Assembly: GCA_028287305.1 (NCBI GenBank)
Contig: JAQBPX010000038.1
Span: 434,001-498,000 of the forward strand
From: Gemmatimonadota bacterium
GTDB lineage: Bacteria > Gemmatimonadota > Gemmatimonadetes > Gemmatimonadales > Gemmatimonadaceae
Direction: 5' to 3'
Length of the DNA: 64,000 nt
The notes under the pieces were generated by a model that did no database searches, was not told the DNA's origin, and was given only the letters and a program-made list of their open reading frames with translations. This document shows, piece after piece, positions 53,700 to 64,000 of this stretch; the first letter of the stretch is position 1, and each line of letters opens with the position of its first letter. The translations under genes and the position numbers were made by a program.

Positions 53700-56368
53700 G
53701 CCGGCGCGCGTGGAGCTTCTGGCAACCGCCCGTGGAGCAGGAAGTGGACGAGGAGCTCGCGTCGCACCTCGCGCTGCAGGTGCAGCGCTTCATGCGCGAC
53801 GGCATGGACGAGGCGAGCGCGCGCGAGGCCGCCGCGCGCCGCTTCGGAAATCATGACGCGGTGAGCGAGGAGGGCTATGCCGTGCGGCGGCAGATGCGCG
53901 AGGATGCGCGCCGGGCGGCACTCCGTCACGACCTGCGCCAGGACGTGCACTTCGCACTCCGCATGTTCCGCACAAGCCCACTCTTCCCGCTCGTGGCGAT
54001 CCTCACCATCGCCATCGGCGCCGGCGCGAGCACCGCGATCTTCAGCGTCGCGCGCGCCGTGCTGTTGCGTCCCCTGCCGTATGCGAATGCCGACCGGGTG
54101 CTGGCGCTCTGGAATGGCTACGGCGACGGCAAGCACTACGCGCTCTCGCCAGACGAGATGGCCGATGTGCGCGAGCAGCTGCACGCCGCCGACGACGTGG
54201 CCGGCATGAGCGACCAGGCCACCACGCTGCTCGCTCCGGGCGCCGAGCCCGAGCGCGTGACGGCGTATCTCGTGACGCCCAACCTCTTCTCGCTGCTCGG
54301 CGCCTCCGCCGCAATCGGCCGGACGTTCGGCAAGGGGGAGGGCGCGGCCGGCGATGCGCGCACCGTCGTGCTGGGGCACGACCTCTGGAGGCGCCGGTTC
54401 GGCGGCGATCGCGGAGTGCTCGGGCGCGAACTCACCATCGGGGGGCTACCGCGCACCGTGATCGGCGTCATGCCCGAGGGTGTGAGGTTCCCGGATGCGC
54501 CGCTCCAGGGGTTTCGAGCCGCTCCCGACCTGTGGCTGCCCGCGCAGTGGCCTTCCCCCTGGAAGAACGGCCGCGGTGACCAGATGCTTGCCGTTGTCGC
54601 GCGCCTGAGGCCGGGCGTCACGCACGACGCACTCGCACGCGAGGTGGCTGCGATCGGCAAGCGATTCAATGTCGCCTTTCCGGCTCGCTATGCGCCGCCG
54701 GCCGTGCCCACGTGGCAGCTCGAGGCCGTCTCGCTGCGGCAGGAGATGGTCGGTGAGTACCGGCCGGCGCTCGCGCTGCTCGCCGGCTCGGTGCTGCTCG
54801 TGCTCCTCATTGCATGCGTGAACGTGGGGAACCTGCTGCTTGCGCGCGGCGACACTCGCCGGCGCGAGCTGGCCGTCCGCCTCGCACTCGGCGCGAGTCG
54901 CGGGCGGCTGGTTCGCCAGCTCCTCACCGAAACCACCCTGCTCACCTGCGCGGGAGCGTTCGTGGGCGCGGGGCTCGCGTACGTGGCGCTGCCGTCCCTC
55001 ATCGCGCTCGACGGTGGGCACATTCCGCTGCTCGATCGCGCGCAGGTGGATGGCGAGGCGCTGGCCTTCGCGGTGATGATCGCGCTCGTGAGCGGCGCGC
55101 TGGTGGGAATGATGCCTGCGCTGCGACAAAGCCGGGGCGACCTCCGCGGCGCGGCGAACGACGGCGCACGTGGAGCGACGCGGGGACGCGCCTCGCGTGG
55201 GGTGCGCAGAGGACTGCTGGCCGGGCAGGTCGCGATGGCCGTGATCGTGCTGGTGGCGGCGGGCCTGCTCGCGCGCAGCTTCCGCGCGCTGCAGCGGGTC
55301 GACGCCGGGTTCGATGGGCGCAACGTGCTGTCGATGTCCGTGGCAATTCCACGGACGCGCTACGACAGTGCGCAGAAGGTCGCGTCGTTCTACGAGCACA
55401 CGCAGCAGCGACTCGCGGCGACGCCGGGCGTGGTCCTGTCCAGCGGCGTCTATCCACTGCCGCTCGGCGGCGACGTCTGGAGCGGCACCTTCACCGTGGA
55501 GGGCGCGCCGAGTGGTCCGGCGATCCCGTTGCCGCACGCGTCGTATGCCGTTGCGCTGCCGAACTACTTTCGCGCGATCGGGATCGCGCTTCAGTCGGGA
55601 CGCGACTTCTCGAGCGCCGACGTGGCGACGTCACCGGCCGTCGTGATCGTGGACGAGCTGCTGGCGCGCCAGCACTGGCCCGGCGTGAGCGCCCTGGGCA
55701 AGCGGCTCAACCCGAATGGAAATCCCGGCCAGTGGGCCACGGTGATCGGCGTGGTGGCGCACGTCCGCTCACACGAGCTCGCCAGCGAAGGCGAGGGCCA
55801 GCTCTACCTGCCCTTCGCACAGGATCCGCAGCGACTGCTCACGCTGGTGCTGCGCGCGCAGTCCGCGCCGGCCTCGCTCGTGCCCGGCGCGCGACTCGCG
55901 ATCCGCCGGGTGGACGCCGATGTCCCGCTCACGCAGGTGCGCACCATGGACGAACTCCTGGCGAGCGCGACGGCGCGCCCTCGCTTCAACATGCTGCTCA
56001 TGTCGCTCTTCGCGGTGGTGGCGCTCGGGCTCGCGAGCCTCGGCCTCTACGGCGTGATGTCATTCCTGGTTGCGCAGCGAGGCCGGGAGATCGGCATTCG
56101 CATGGCGCTCGGAGCCCCGGCCACGGCCGTGCGACGCATGATCGTGCGCGAGAGCGCGACGATCGCGCTGGCGGGACTGGCGGTGGGCGCACTCGCCGCG
56201 CTCGCCCTGTCGCGCACGATGGGCTCGCTGCTCTACGGCGTGCCGGCCACCGATCCCCTGACGTTCGTGGCGAGCGCCGCGATCGTGCTGGCCGTGGCGC
56301 TTCTCGCGGCATGGATTCCCGCGACGCGCGCTGCCCGGCAGGATCCGCTGGTGGCGCTGCGGGCGTGA
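53696..56368 (+). CDS. ADOP-type ABC permease (duplicated MacB/FtsX permease)
   Basis: 890 residues. The N-terminal ADOP helix pair (VEQEVDEELASHLALQVQRFMRDGMDEASAREAAARRFGN) is followed by two MacB_PCD-FtsX units. First unit: helix at about 96-120 (LVAILTIAIGAGASTAIFSV), periplasmic domain, then helices near 360-480 including LLARGDTRRRELAVRLALGASRGRLVRQLL. Second unit: periplasmic domain after about 545 and helices near 760-880 (LGLYGVMSFLVAQRGREIGIRMALGA). There is no ATPase domain and none is encoded beside it. Proposed family role is mechanotransmission or export; the ligand is unknown. Confidence 0.92.
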   Translation: MSRRAWSFWQPPVEQEVDEELASHLALQVQRFMRDGMDEASAREAAARRFGNHDAVSEEGYAVRRQMREDARRAALRHDLRQDVHFALRMFRTSPLFPLVAILTIAIGAGASTAIFSVARAVLLRPLPYANADRVLALWNGYGDGKHYALSPDEMADVREQLHAADDVAGMSDQATTLLAPGAEPERVTAYLVTPNLFSLLGASAAIGRTFGKGEGAAGDARTVVLGHDLWRRRFGGDRGVLGRELTIGGLPRTVIGVMPEGVRFPDAPLQGFRAAPDLWLPAQWPSPWKNGRGDQMLAVVARLRPGVTHDALAREVAAIGKRFNVAFPARYAPPAVPTWQLEAVSLRQEMVGEYRPALALLAGSVLLVLLIACVNVGNLLLARGDTRRRELAVRLALGASRGRLVRQLLTETTLLTCAGAFVGAGLAYVALPSLIALDGGHIPLLDRAQVDGEALAFAVMIALVSGALVGMMPALRQSRGDLRGAANDGARGATRGRASRGVRRGLLAGQVAMAVIVLVAAGLLARSFRALQRVDAGFDGRNVLSMSVAIPRTRYDSAQKVASFYEHTQQRLAATPGVVLSSGVYPLPLGGDVWSGTFTVEGAPSGPAIPLPHASYAVALPNYFRAIGIALQSGRDFSSADVATSPAVVIVDELLARQHWPGVSALGKRLNPNGNPGQWATVIGVVAHVRSHELASEGEGQLYLPFAQDPQRLLTLVLRAQSAPASLVPGARLAIRRVDADVPLTQVRTMDELLASATARPRFNMLLMSLFAVVALGLASLGLYGVMSFLVAQRGREIGIRMALGAPATAVRRMIVRESATIALAGLAVGALAALALSRTMGSLLYGVPATDPLTFVASAAIVLAVALLAAWIPATRAARQDPLVALRA

Positions 56369-56455
56369 GGGCTGCGGGCGTGAGGCGCTGCGCGCCTCTC
56401 GCCCGCCGGTCTGAGGGGTGCGGTTTGCAGACTTAGGGCTGCCGCCCCGTCTCGT

Positions 56456-56500
56456 GCAGTTCCCCACACCCCACACCCCAGCCCCTCACACCTGCAGTTA
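56456..56500. repeat. Heptad tract GCAGT-(TCCCCAC)(ACCCCAC)(ACCCCAG)(CCCCTCA)
   Basis: 7-bp units follow a GCAGT word and end at CACCTGCAGTT. It shares its GCAGTTCC start and CAGCCCCTCA block with the tracts at 53301-53330 and 56821-56850. It lies in the gap between the permease stop and the small membrane protein at 56526. Confidence 0.7.
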
Positions 56501-56525
56501 CTTCGGTACCGATATATATTCCGGC

Positions 56526-56783
56526 ATGGTCCCATTCGTCCACCCGGCGCTCGCGATCCCGCCCATCCTCCTGCCGCTCATCCCGGTCGCGATGGTGCTG
56601 GTGGTGGTGTTCTTCCCCGTGTGGCTCGCCGCGCTCGCGATCATCGGGATCCTCTGGGGGATCGCGCTGGCGCTCGACTGGATGCTCGGCCTGGTGAAGG
56701 TGCAGCGAAGGCTCGCACCGGGGCCGCGCTACTGGTTCACCTGGGTGTGGACCATCGGGGGGTTGCGAAAGAAAAAGGGGTGA
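56526..56783 (+). CDS. Small membrane protein of unknown function
   Basis: 85 residues with two hydrophobic helices (about 5-30 and 32-52) followed by a basic amphipathic end (VKVQRRLAPGPRYWFTWVWTIGGLRKKKG). A TATATT box at 56516-56521 lies only 4 bases before the ATG, so the mRNA may be leaderless. A short palindrome TCGGTACCGA (56504-56513) precedes it. No family is recognised. Confidence 0.65.
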   Translation: MVPFVHPALAIPPILLPLIPVAMVLVVVFFPVWLAALAIIGILWGIALALDWMLGLVKVQRRLAPGPRYWFTWVWTIGGLRKKKG

Positions 56784-56853
56784 GGAGTGAGGGGCTGAGG
56801 TGTGAGGAACGACGCGACTGCAGTTCCTCGTATCCTCAGCCCCTCAGCTCCTC
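56782..56853. repeat. Long heptad hairpin between convergent genes
   Basis: Left arm GAGGAG-T-GAGGGGCTGAGG, right arm CCTCAGCCCCTC-AG-CTCCTC, with an inner pair GAGGAAC / GTTCCTC around a GCGACTGCA loop region. The 12-base arms are identical to those at 53282-53328. It overlaps the kinase stop and should act as a bidirectional terminator. Confidence 0.8.
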
Positions 56854-58033
56854 ATTCCCGTTTTCTCGTCACCACCAGCGAATCCCTCGCCGCCCACTCG
56901 TAGGCGAGCACCGAGTCCGCCACGCGCACCGGCGAGCCGCCGCCCTTCGCGGGCACCTTCATCAACGCACCGGCTGCAAGCCAGGAAATCCACTGGCTGT
57001 CCGGCGAGAAGCGCGGCGCGCTCGGGTCGGCATGCCGCGGCGCGCGCGCCAGGTGCGGCGGCGAGGCGGGATCGGCGTGCGAGCGGTTCCATCCCCAGCT
57101 GGTGGCGGCGGCGGCCACCGACGCTGCCGCCGTGAGCAGCAGCATGGTGCGCCAGCCGGCGGTCGGCGCCGCCTCGGTCCGCGCGACCGGGGTGGAAGGC
57201 CGGCCGCGCAAGGCGTCCGCAAAGTCGCACGCATGCGCGAAGCGATCGTCCGGCACCTTGGCCAGCCCGCGCATCACCGCCATCTCCACGTGCGGCGGCA
57301 CGCCCTTCCGCATGCGCGAGATCGGCGTCGGCTCGTCGAGCATCAGCTTCGCGATCGTCGCCTGCGCCGACGCGCCAGTGTGTGGCGGCGCGCCGGCGAG
57401 CATCTCGTACGTCACCGCCGCCAGCGAGTACGTGTCGGTGCGGCCGTCCACGGCGCGGTCGCCCGCCGCCTGCTCGGGACTCATGTACTCGGGCGTGCCC
57501 AGCGAGAGTCCGGTCTTGGTGATCCGCGCGCCGCCCACCTTCGTCACCGCGAGCGCGATCCCGAAATCCGCCACGAGCGGCTGGCCGTGCTGCATCAGGA
57601 TGTTCTCGGGCTTCAGGTCGCGATGCACCACGCCCTCGCGATGCGCATAGTCGAGCGCGCTGGCGATGGAGGCCGCGATGCGCACCGCCTCGCTCACGGG
57701 CAGCTGCTGCTCGCGATCCATCAGCTGTCGGAGCGTCTCGCCCTCGACGTACGGCATCACGTAGTAGAGCAGCCCTCCCGTCTCGCCCGAGTCGAACAGC
57801 GGGAGCAGGTTGGGGTGCAGCAGGCTCGCCGTCACGCGGATCTCGCTCAGGAACCGCTCGGCCCCGAGCACCGCGCCGAGCTGTTGCTTGAGCACCTTGA
57901 GCGCGACCATGCGCTCGTGCTTCATGTCGCGCGCCAGGTACACCGTCGCCATGGCCCCCGAGCCGATCTGGCGCTCGACGGTATAGCGACCGGCGAGTGC
58001 GACGGTCAGCTGGCCTGTTGTGCTGGTGCTCAC
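56852..58033 (-). CDS. Ser/Thr protein kinase (PknB type) with truncated PD40-like C-terminus
   Basis: 393 residues. Kinase domain about 15-285: GSGAMATVYLARD (P-loop), VALKVLK (ATP Lys), HRDLKPENIL (catalytic loop), VADFGIAL (DFG) and GTPEYMSPEQ. One transmembrane helix (WRTMLLLTAAASVAAAATSWGW). Outside it, only about 60 residues remain, containing SPDSQWISWL and VPAKGGGSPVRVAD; these look like a first PD40/TolB blade. Related kinases in this group often carry a long propeller here, so this copy appears shortened. The stop lies in a heptad hairpin. Confidence 0.9.
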   Translation of the reverse strand: MSTSTTGQLTVALAGRYTVERQIGSGAMATVYLARDMKHERMVALKVLKQQLGAVLGAERFLSEIRVTASLLHPNLLPLFDSGETGGLLYYVMPYVEGETLRQLMDREQQLPVSEAVRIAASIASALDYAHREGVVHRDLKPENILMQHGQPLVADFGIALAVTKVGGARITKTGLSLGTPEYMSPEQAAGDRAVDGRTDTYSLAAVTYEMLAGAPPHTGASAQATIAKLMLDEPTPISRMRKGVPPHVEMAVMRGLAKVPDDRFAHACDFADALRGRPSTPVARTEAAPTAGWRTMLLLTAAASVAAAATSWGWNRSHADPASPPHLARAPRHADPSAPRFSPDSQWISWLAAGALMKVPAKGGGSPVRVADSVLAYEWAARDSLVVTRKRE

Positions 58034-58218
58034 CGGGCAAACCTACGACCTGATTCCCCTCCCGGCCAGCGGGCGGGCCCGCGTCCTGCCATCTGATGGG
58101 GTCGGGGAGCGTAGCTTTGTTCCCTGTACACGCGTCCGCCGCCCGGCGAGTGCGTCATCTACCATGCGGGCACCAGGCGGGCGGGTTAACGCTCGCGCCG
58201 CGGAGGCGTCAACGTAGC

Positions 58219-59487
58219 GTGAGCGTGCCACTTCCCGGCCAGCAGCCCAGCAAGCGCCTGACGCCGTTACGACTGGTGTCGGTGGCATCGGAGGAAGTGC
58301 GCGTTCGCGAGCGCCTCAGGTCGCTCGACGTGTTCCGCGGCATGACGGTGGCCGCCATGCTGCTGGTGAACGATCCCGGCAACGATCACGCGGTGTATGC
58401 GCAGCTGCGGCACGCCCACTGGAACGGCTGGACGGTGGCCGACCTCGTCTTTCCGTTCTTCCTTTTCGTCGTGGGCATCACCACGCACCTCTCGCTCTCC
58501 GCGCGCGCCGAGCTGGGCGACGAGGGAGCGGTGCGGCGACAGGTGCTGCGTCGCGGGCTGCTGATCTTCGCCATCGGATTCCTGATCAACTGGCAGCCGT
58601 TCTACCAGTTCGGGACGATCGCCGGGCATCCCGATCCCACCTTCCTCGATCGCGTGATCGAGCGCATGCGCGAGGTGCGCTTCCTCGGCGTGCTGCAGCG
58701 CATCGGGCTCGCCTACATGGGTGGCGCGCTGCTCGGATGGCACGCGTCAGCCAAGCGGCTGCTCGCCACCGCCGCCGCGCTGCTGCTCGGCTACTGGATC
58801 GCGATGAGCGTGATCCCGATTCCCGGCCCGGAGCACGCCGACCATCGCGGCGACACGCTGGCCGGCTGGGTGGATCGCGGCGTGCTCGACTGGTCGCGCT
58901 GGGGGATGGGCAATCACATCTGGGCGGGGAGCGTGAGCTTCGATCCCGAGGGAATCCTCTCGACCATTCCCGCGATTGCCACGGTGCTGCTCGGCATGCT
59001 GGCCGGCCGCTGGCTGGTGCAGCGGGAGCGCCCGCTGGGTGAGCGGCTCAACGGCATGTTCGCCGTGGGCGCGATCGCGATCGCGGTGGGCCTGGTGTGG
59101 GGAGCTGCATTCCCGATCAACAAGAACATCTGGAGCAGCTCGTTCGTCCTCTTCACCGCGGGCTTCGCGAGCATCACGCTCGCCACGATCATGTGGCTGG
59201 TGGACGAGCGGCGCGTTCGCGCCTGGTCGAAGCCATTCGTGGTGTTCGGCACCAACCCGCTGCTCGCCTTCGTGGGGAGTGAGTTGATGGCGGTGCTGCT
59301 CTACTCGTCCATCAAGGTGCGGCTGCACGGCGAGCTGGTGTCGGCGCACGTGCTCATTCACGACTACGCATTCGCGAGCTGGCTGCCGGCGCGAATGGCG
59401 TCGCTCGGCTTCGCCATCTGGTTCGTGCTCGTGTGGTACGGGATCCTGCTGGTGCTCTACCGGAAGCGGATCATCCTCAAGGTGTGA
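58219..59487 (+). CDS. NagX/HGSNAT-like membrane acyltransferase (DUF5009 type)
   Basis: About 422 residues if started at the GTG at 58219; a GTG at 58279 is also possible, while an open stretch back to 58096 has no coding look. The family start is clear: RLRSLDVFRGMTVAAMLLVNDPG, then HAHWNGWTVADLVFPFFLFVVGITTHLSL, and later LQRIGLAYMGGALLGW and NKNIWSSSFVLFTAGFASITLA. About 11 hydrophobic helices. Relatives such as heparan-alpha-glucosaminide acetyltransferase move acetyl groups across a membrane to amino sugars; NagX-like proteins are linked to GlcNAc use. Substrate here is unknown. Confidence 0.88.
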   Translation: MSVPLPGQQPSKRLTPLRLVSVASEEVRVRERLRSLDVFRGMTVAAMLLVNDPGNDHAVYAQLRHAHWNGWTVADLVFPFFLFVVGITTHLSLSARAELGDEGAVRRQVLRRGLLIFAIGFLINWQPFYQFGTIAGHPDPTFLDRVIERMREVRFLGVLQRIGLAYMGGALLGWHASAKRLLATAAALLLGYWIAMSVIPIPGPEHADHRGDTLAGWVDRGVLDWSRWGMGNHIWAGSVSFDPEGILSTIPAIATVLLGMLAGRWLVQRERPLGERLNGMFAVGAIAIAVGLVWGAAFPINKNIWSSSFVLFTAGFASITLATIMWLVDERRVRAWSKPFVVFGTNPLLAFVGSELMAVLLYSSIKVRLHGELVSAHVLIHDYAFASWLPARMASLGFAIWFVLVWYGILLVLYRKRIILKV

Positions 59488-59493
59488 GTACCA

Positions 59494-59535
59494 GGGCTTT
59501 GGGCTTTGGGCTTTGGGCCTTGGGCTTTGGGCTTC
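59494..59535. repeat. Heptad tandem array (GGGCTTT)6
   Basis: Six 7-bp units (one GGGCCTT, the last GGGCTTC) directly after the acyltransferase stop and before the convergent kinase stop at 59539. Same unit as at 52131-52163. Confidence 0.92.
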
Positions 59536-59538
59536 GAC

Positions 59539-60516
59539 TCAGGCGCCGAAGTGGTAGAGCAGCGTGGCTACCAGCGCCACGATCACCACCAGGAGCCACG
59601 CGAACAGGATCTTCCGCACGAATCCCTTCTTCGATCCCGACACGACCGCGGGGAATTCGGCGCCGCTCTGCATTGCATCGAGCACCACCAGCAGTTCAGC
59701 CGCCGATTGCGGCCGCTTGTCGGGGTCCTTCGCCAGGCAGTGCATCACGAGCGCCGCGAGCTCCGGCGGCGTGTCGTCGCGATGCAGCACCACCGGGTCA
59801 GGGGTCTCGGAGAGGTGGGCGGCGAGCTGCTTGTGCGATGCCAGGTGCACGAATGGCGGGCGCCCCGTGAGCATCTCGTAGGCCAGGCACCCGAATGCGT
59901 AGATGTCGGCGCGGTGATCCGTGTCGGGATCGCCACTCGCCTGCTCCGGCGCCATGTACGTGGGCGTTCCCACGGCCAGCCCCACCTGCGTGATGGACGC
60001 GCCCCCGCCGGGCTGCGTGCGTGACACGCTGATCGCCTTGGCGATGCCGAAGTCGGCGACCACCGCGGCACCCCCCGAGATGAGGATGTTGTCGGGCTTG
60101 ATGTCGCGATGCACCACGCCGTTCTCGTGCGCCTCGAGCAGCGCCTTGGCCACGTCGCCCAGGAGTCCCACCACCTCTACGATCGGCATGATCTCGCCGC
60201 GCGAGAGCCGGCCGCGCAGGGACTCCCCGCGCACGAAGGGCATGGTGTAGTACGGCAGGCCGTTCATCTCGCCGGTGGAGAGCACGGTCACGATGTGGGG
60301 ATGCTGCAGCTGTGCCGCGAGGCGGATCTCGCGATGGAAGCGGTCCACGTTCACGTCGCCGGTGAGCTCGGGCGGCAGGACCTTCACCACCACGCGGCGG
60401 CCGAGCGCATTCTCGGTGGCGACGAACACGCGCGACATGCCACCGCCACCCAGCTCGCGCTCGATCGAGTAGCCGGCGCCGAGACAGGCCTGCAACTGGT
60501 CACGCAGCTCGGTCAT
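59539..60516 (-). CDS. Ser/Thr protein kinase (PknB type), short form
   Basis: 325 residues from the ATG at 60516. Kinase domain about 15-275: GGGGMSRVFVATE, VVVKVLPP (ATP Lys), HRDIKPDNIL, VADFGIAKA and GTPTYMAPEQ. A C-terminal transmembrane helix (FAWLLVVIVALVATLLYHF) ends the protein, so there is no extracellular sensor domain. Its start overlaps the stop of the small membrane-protein gene upstream (ATGA); that protein may be the partner or sensor. Confidence 0.93.
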   Translation of the reverse strand: MTELRDQLQACLGAGYSIERELGGGGMSRVFVATENALGRRVVVKVLPPELTGDVNVDRFHREIRLAAQLQHPHIVTVLSTGEMNGLPYYTMPFVRGESLRGRLSRGEIMPIVEVVGLLGDVAKALLEAHENGVVHRDIKPDNILISGGAAVVADFGIAKAISVSRTQPGGGASITQVGLAVGTPTYMAPEQASGDPDTDHRADIYAFGCLAYEMLTGRPPFVHLASHKQLAAHLSETPDPVVLHRDDTPPELAALVMHCLAKDPDKRPQSAAELLVVLDAMQSGAEFPAVVSGSKKGFVRKILFAWLLVVIVALVATLLYHFGA

Positions 60517-60755
60517 GGCACCCGGAGCGAATCGTGCCCGCGCGCTCCCCGCTTCGCCGCGGCGGCGGCGCTGTCGGGCTTGCCGGCCCGGTTGAACGCC
60601 TCGATCTCGCGCGCGAGCGCCGCGCGTCGCGACTTTTCCCGCGACTGGAGCACCACCGCGTATGCGCCCATGGCCACGAAGAACGCGACCGCGACCAACA
60701 CCGCCGTGTTCACCTTCCAGGCTGCTGGGCCCTTCCACGGTTCGGGCTGCGACAT
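60513..60755 (-). CDS. Small single-pass membrane protein coupled to a kinase
   Basis: 80 residues from the ATG at 60755 (MSQPEPWKGPAAWKVNT). One transmembrane helix (AVLVAVAFFVAMGAYAVVL) and a basic helical cytoplasmic or periplasmic tail (QSREKSRRAALAREIEAFNRAGKPDSAAAAAKRG). No domain recognised. It is translated just before, and overlapping with, the kinase at 59539. Confidence 0.75.
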   Translation of the reverse strand: MSQPEPWKGPAAWKVNTAVLVAVAFFVAMGAYAVVLQSREKSRRAALAREIEAFNRAGKPDSAAAAAKRGARGHDSLRVP

Positions 60756-60844
60756 CGGGCAAATGTACCACGCGCGGTTCGGCCCGTCCAAGTCACTGTG
60801 GGCGTGAAACTTGAGCATGCGCCTGATTCGACCATACTTCACTC

Positions 60845-63214
<2,370 letters not shown>

Positions 63215-63223
63215 CCGCGCGCG

Positions 63224-64000
63224 CTACCGGTCGAGGTAGAGGCTGATCGAGCCGAAGTTGAGGTGCGACTTGAGCTGCACCAGCTCGTGCGCGCCGTTGG
63301 CGTTGATCCACACCTCGGCGCGCCCCTTGTTCGAGAACATCCCACTCGTCTTGATCTCCGGCTGCAGCACGAACGCGTCGAAGGTGCCCGCGGGCACTTC
63401 CACCGTCTCGCGGCGCACCACGCGGATGATCACCGGGTTCGCATCGGGACGGAAATAGCGGTCGCACTCGAACTCCGCTCCCACGGCCAGTGGAAGCGTG
63501 CGCAGGAAGTAGAGGAAGCTCGCGTCGTCGAGCGGGAGCGGCACCGAGGGCTGCTCTTCCTCGCCCTTTTTCTGGAAGCTGGTGCGCTCCGGAAAGATCT
63601 CGAACTCGCGCAGCGCCTTGTACCGTCCCTCGTGGAGCGACTGCACGAAGCGCAGCGACGATTGCGTCCGCGTGTCGAACCAGCTCTCGATGCGATCGTC
63701 CACCCGGAAGAACAGCGTGCCGCCGGTGATGTGCAGCAGGGCGTGGTACGCGGGGCGGCCGCGGATGCTGTCGCCGGTGGTGAGCTCCATGTTGGCGGTC
63801 GCCACGTGCAGCGGGCCGAAGTGCACGGAGTACTTGAGGCGCTCGCCCAGGGGGAGGTTCTCGGCGGCCATGCGGGCGCCGTCGCCGGGCAAGGCGCAGG
63901 TGGCCGCGCTGCGCGCGGGCACCTGTGGCGTGGCCAACGGCGAAGTGGCCAGCTGCGAACTGGCCACCGACGCGACCAGCGCGCCCAGTCGAACTGCGGC
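63224..64000 (-). CDS. DUF3108-family exported protein, start outside the window
   Basis: At least 258 residues, open to the right edge. The reading frame at the edge (AAVRLGALVASVASSQLA) looks like the end of a signal peptide, so the real start is probably just beyond 64000; the GTG at 63967 is less likely. The body is beta-rich: GERLKYSVHFGPLHVATANMEL, PAYHALLHITGGTLFFRVDDRIESWFDT, SLRFVQSLHEGRYKALREFEIF, VRRETVEVPAGTFDAFVLQPEI and EVWINANGAHELVQLKSHLNFGSISLYL. This is the DUF3108 pattern; the family is periplasmic and of unknown function. Confidence 0.8.
   Translation of the reverse strand, partial: AAVRLGALVASVASSQLATSPLATPQVPARSAATCALPGDGARMAAENLPLGERLKYSVHFGPLHVATANMELTTGDSIRGRPAYHALLHITGGTLFFRVDDRIESWFDTRTQSSLRFVQSLHEGRYKALREFEIFPERTSFQKKGEEEQPSVPLPLDDASFLYFLRTLPLAVGAEFECDRYFRPDANPVIIRVVRRETVEVPAGTFDAFVLQPEIKTSGMFSNKGRAEVWINANGAHELVQLKSHLNFGSISLYLDR

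Overview
The window is a very GC-rich, densely packed bacterial chromosome segment, and I see no transposase, integrase, phage or plasmid gene in it. The gene set points to a Gemmatimonadota-type organism: several soluble PAS/GAF histidine kinases without partner regulators, PknB-like kinases, a PadR regulator paired with a duplicated-orphan (ADOP) permease, TonB-receptor-like proteins with a carboxypeptidase-regulatory N-domain, S9/M14/S41 exported peptidases, Gly-rich secreted proteins and frequent ATGA/GTGA/TTGA gene overlaps. The assignment is an inference from gene content; no rRNA or other marker is present.

Layout. 0-2.7 kb: start of an S9 peptidase, a Spy/CpxP-like protein with a UUCG terminator, and a divergent RidA / D-amino-acid PLP lyase pair. 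2.9-8.1 kb: a TetR-tolC-emrA-emrB-DUF983 tripartite efflux operon with a palindromic operator. 8.3-11.7 kb: a C39-like protein and an MhqR-type quinone/electrophile detoxification operon (mhqR-mhqN-mhqO-mhqD order) with a shared operator word. 11.7-24.5 kb: S4 RNA-binding protein, hydrolase, giant TonB-receptor-like protein with a Spy-like tail, S41 peptidase, LVIVD lipoprotein, an unknown envelope protein, MATE pump, a pnuC-nadR nicotinamide riboside salvage pair and tsaC. 24.6-34 kb: cold-shock gene with an unusual leader, two kinases, a glycine-zipper lipoprotein, a TPP riboswitch controlling a TonB receptor, lytic transglycosylase, an unknown secreted protein and an erythromycin-esterase-family protein. 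34-40 kb: a PAS-GAF kinase translationally coupled to an atypical NRAMP-fold transporter and two small PRC-barrel-like proteins, then RmuC and FecR. 40-52 kb: repeat-rich gap, M14 peptidase, more kinases, HNH nuclease, a second cold-shock gene with the same kind of leader, and a stand-alone infA. 52-64 kb: second VOC dioxygenase, PadR/ADOP, two Ser/Thr kinases flanking a NagX/HGSNAT-like acyltransferase, a PAS-rich hybrid kinase and a DUF3108 protein running off the end.

Three things are not explained by ordinary genes. First, two copies of a ~187-bp palindromic element (24951-25138 and 32181-32366) lie at the 3' ends of unrelated genes, and a shared 20-bp flank supplies the same last codons (ALHT-stop) to both. 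Second, many intergenic gaps contain 7-bp-period tracts (GAGTACT, GGGCTTT, CCCCTCA-like), often built as hairpins around a CAGT/CTGCAG core. Third, both cold-shock genes have a recognisable promoter followed by a complete intrinsic-terminator structure before the coding region, which suggests conditional leader termination. Starts were chosen by signal peptide, Shine-Dalgarno, overlap and domain boundaries; alternatives are noted.
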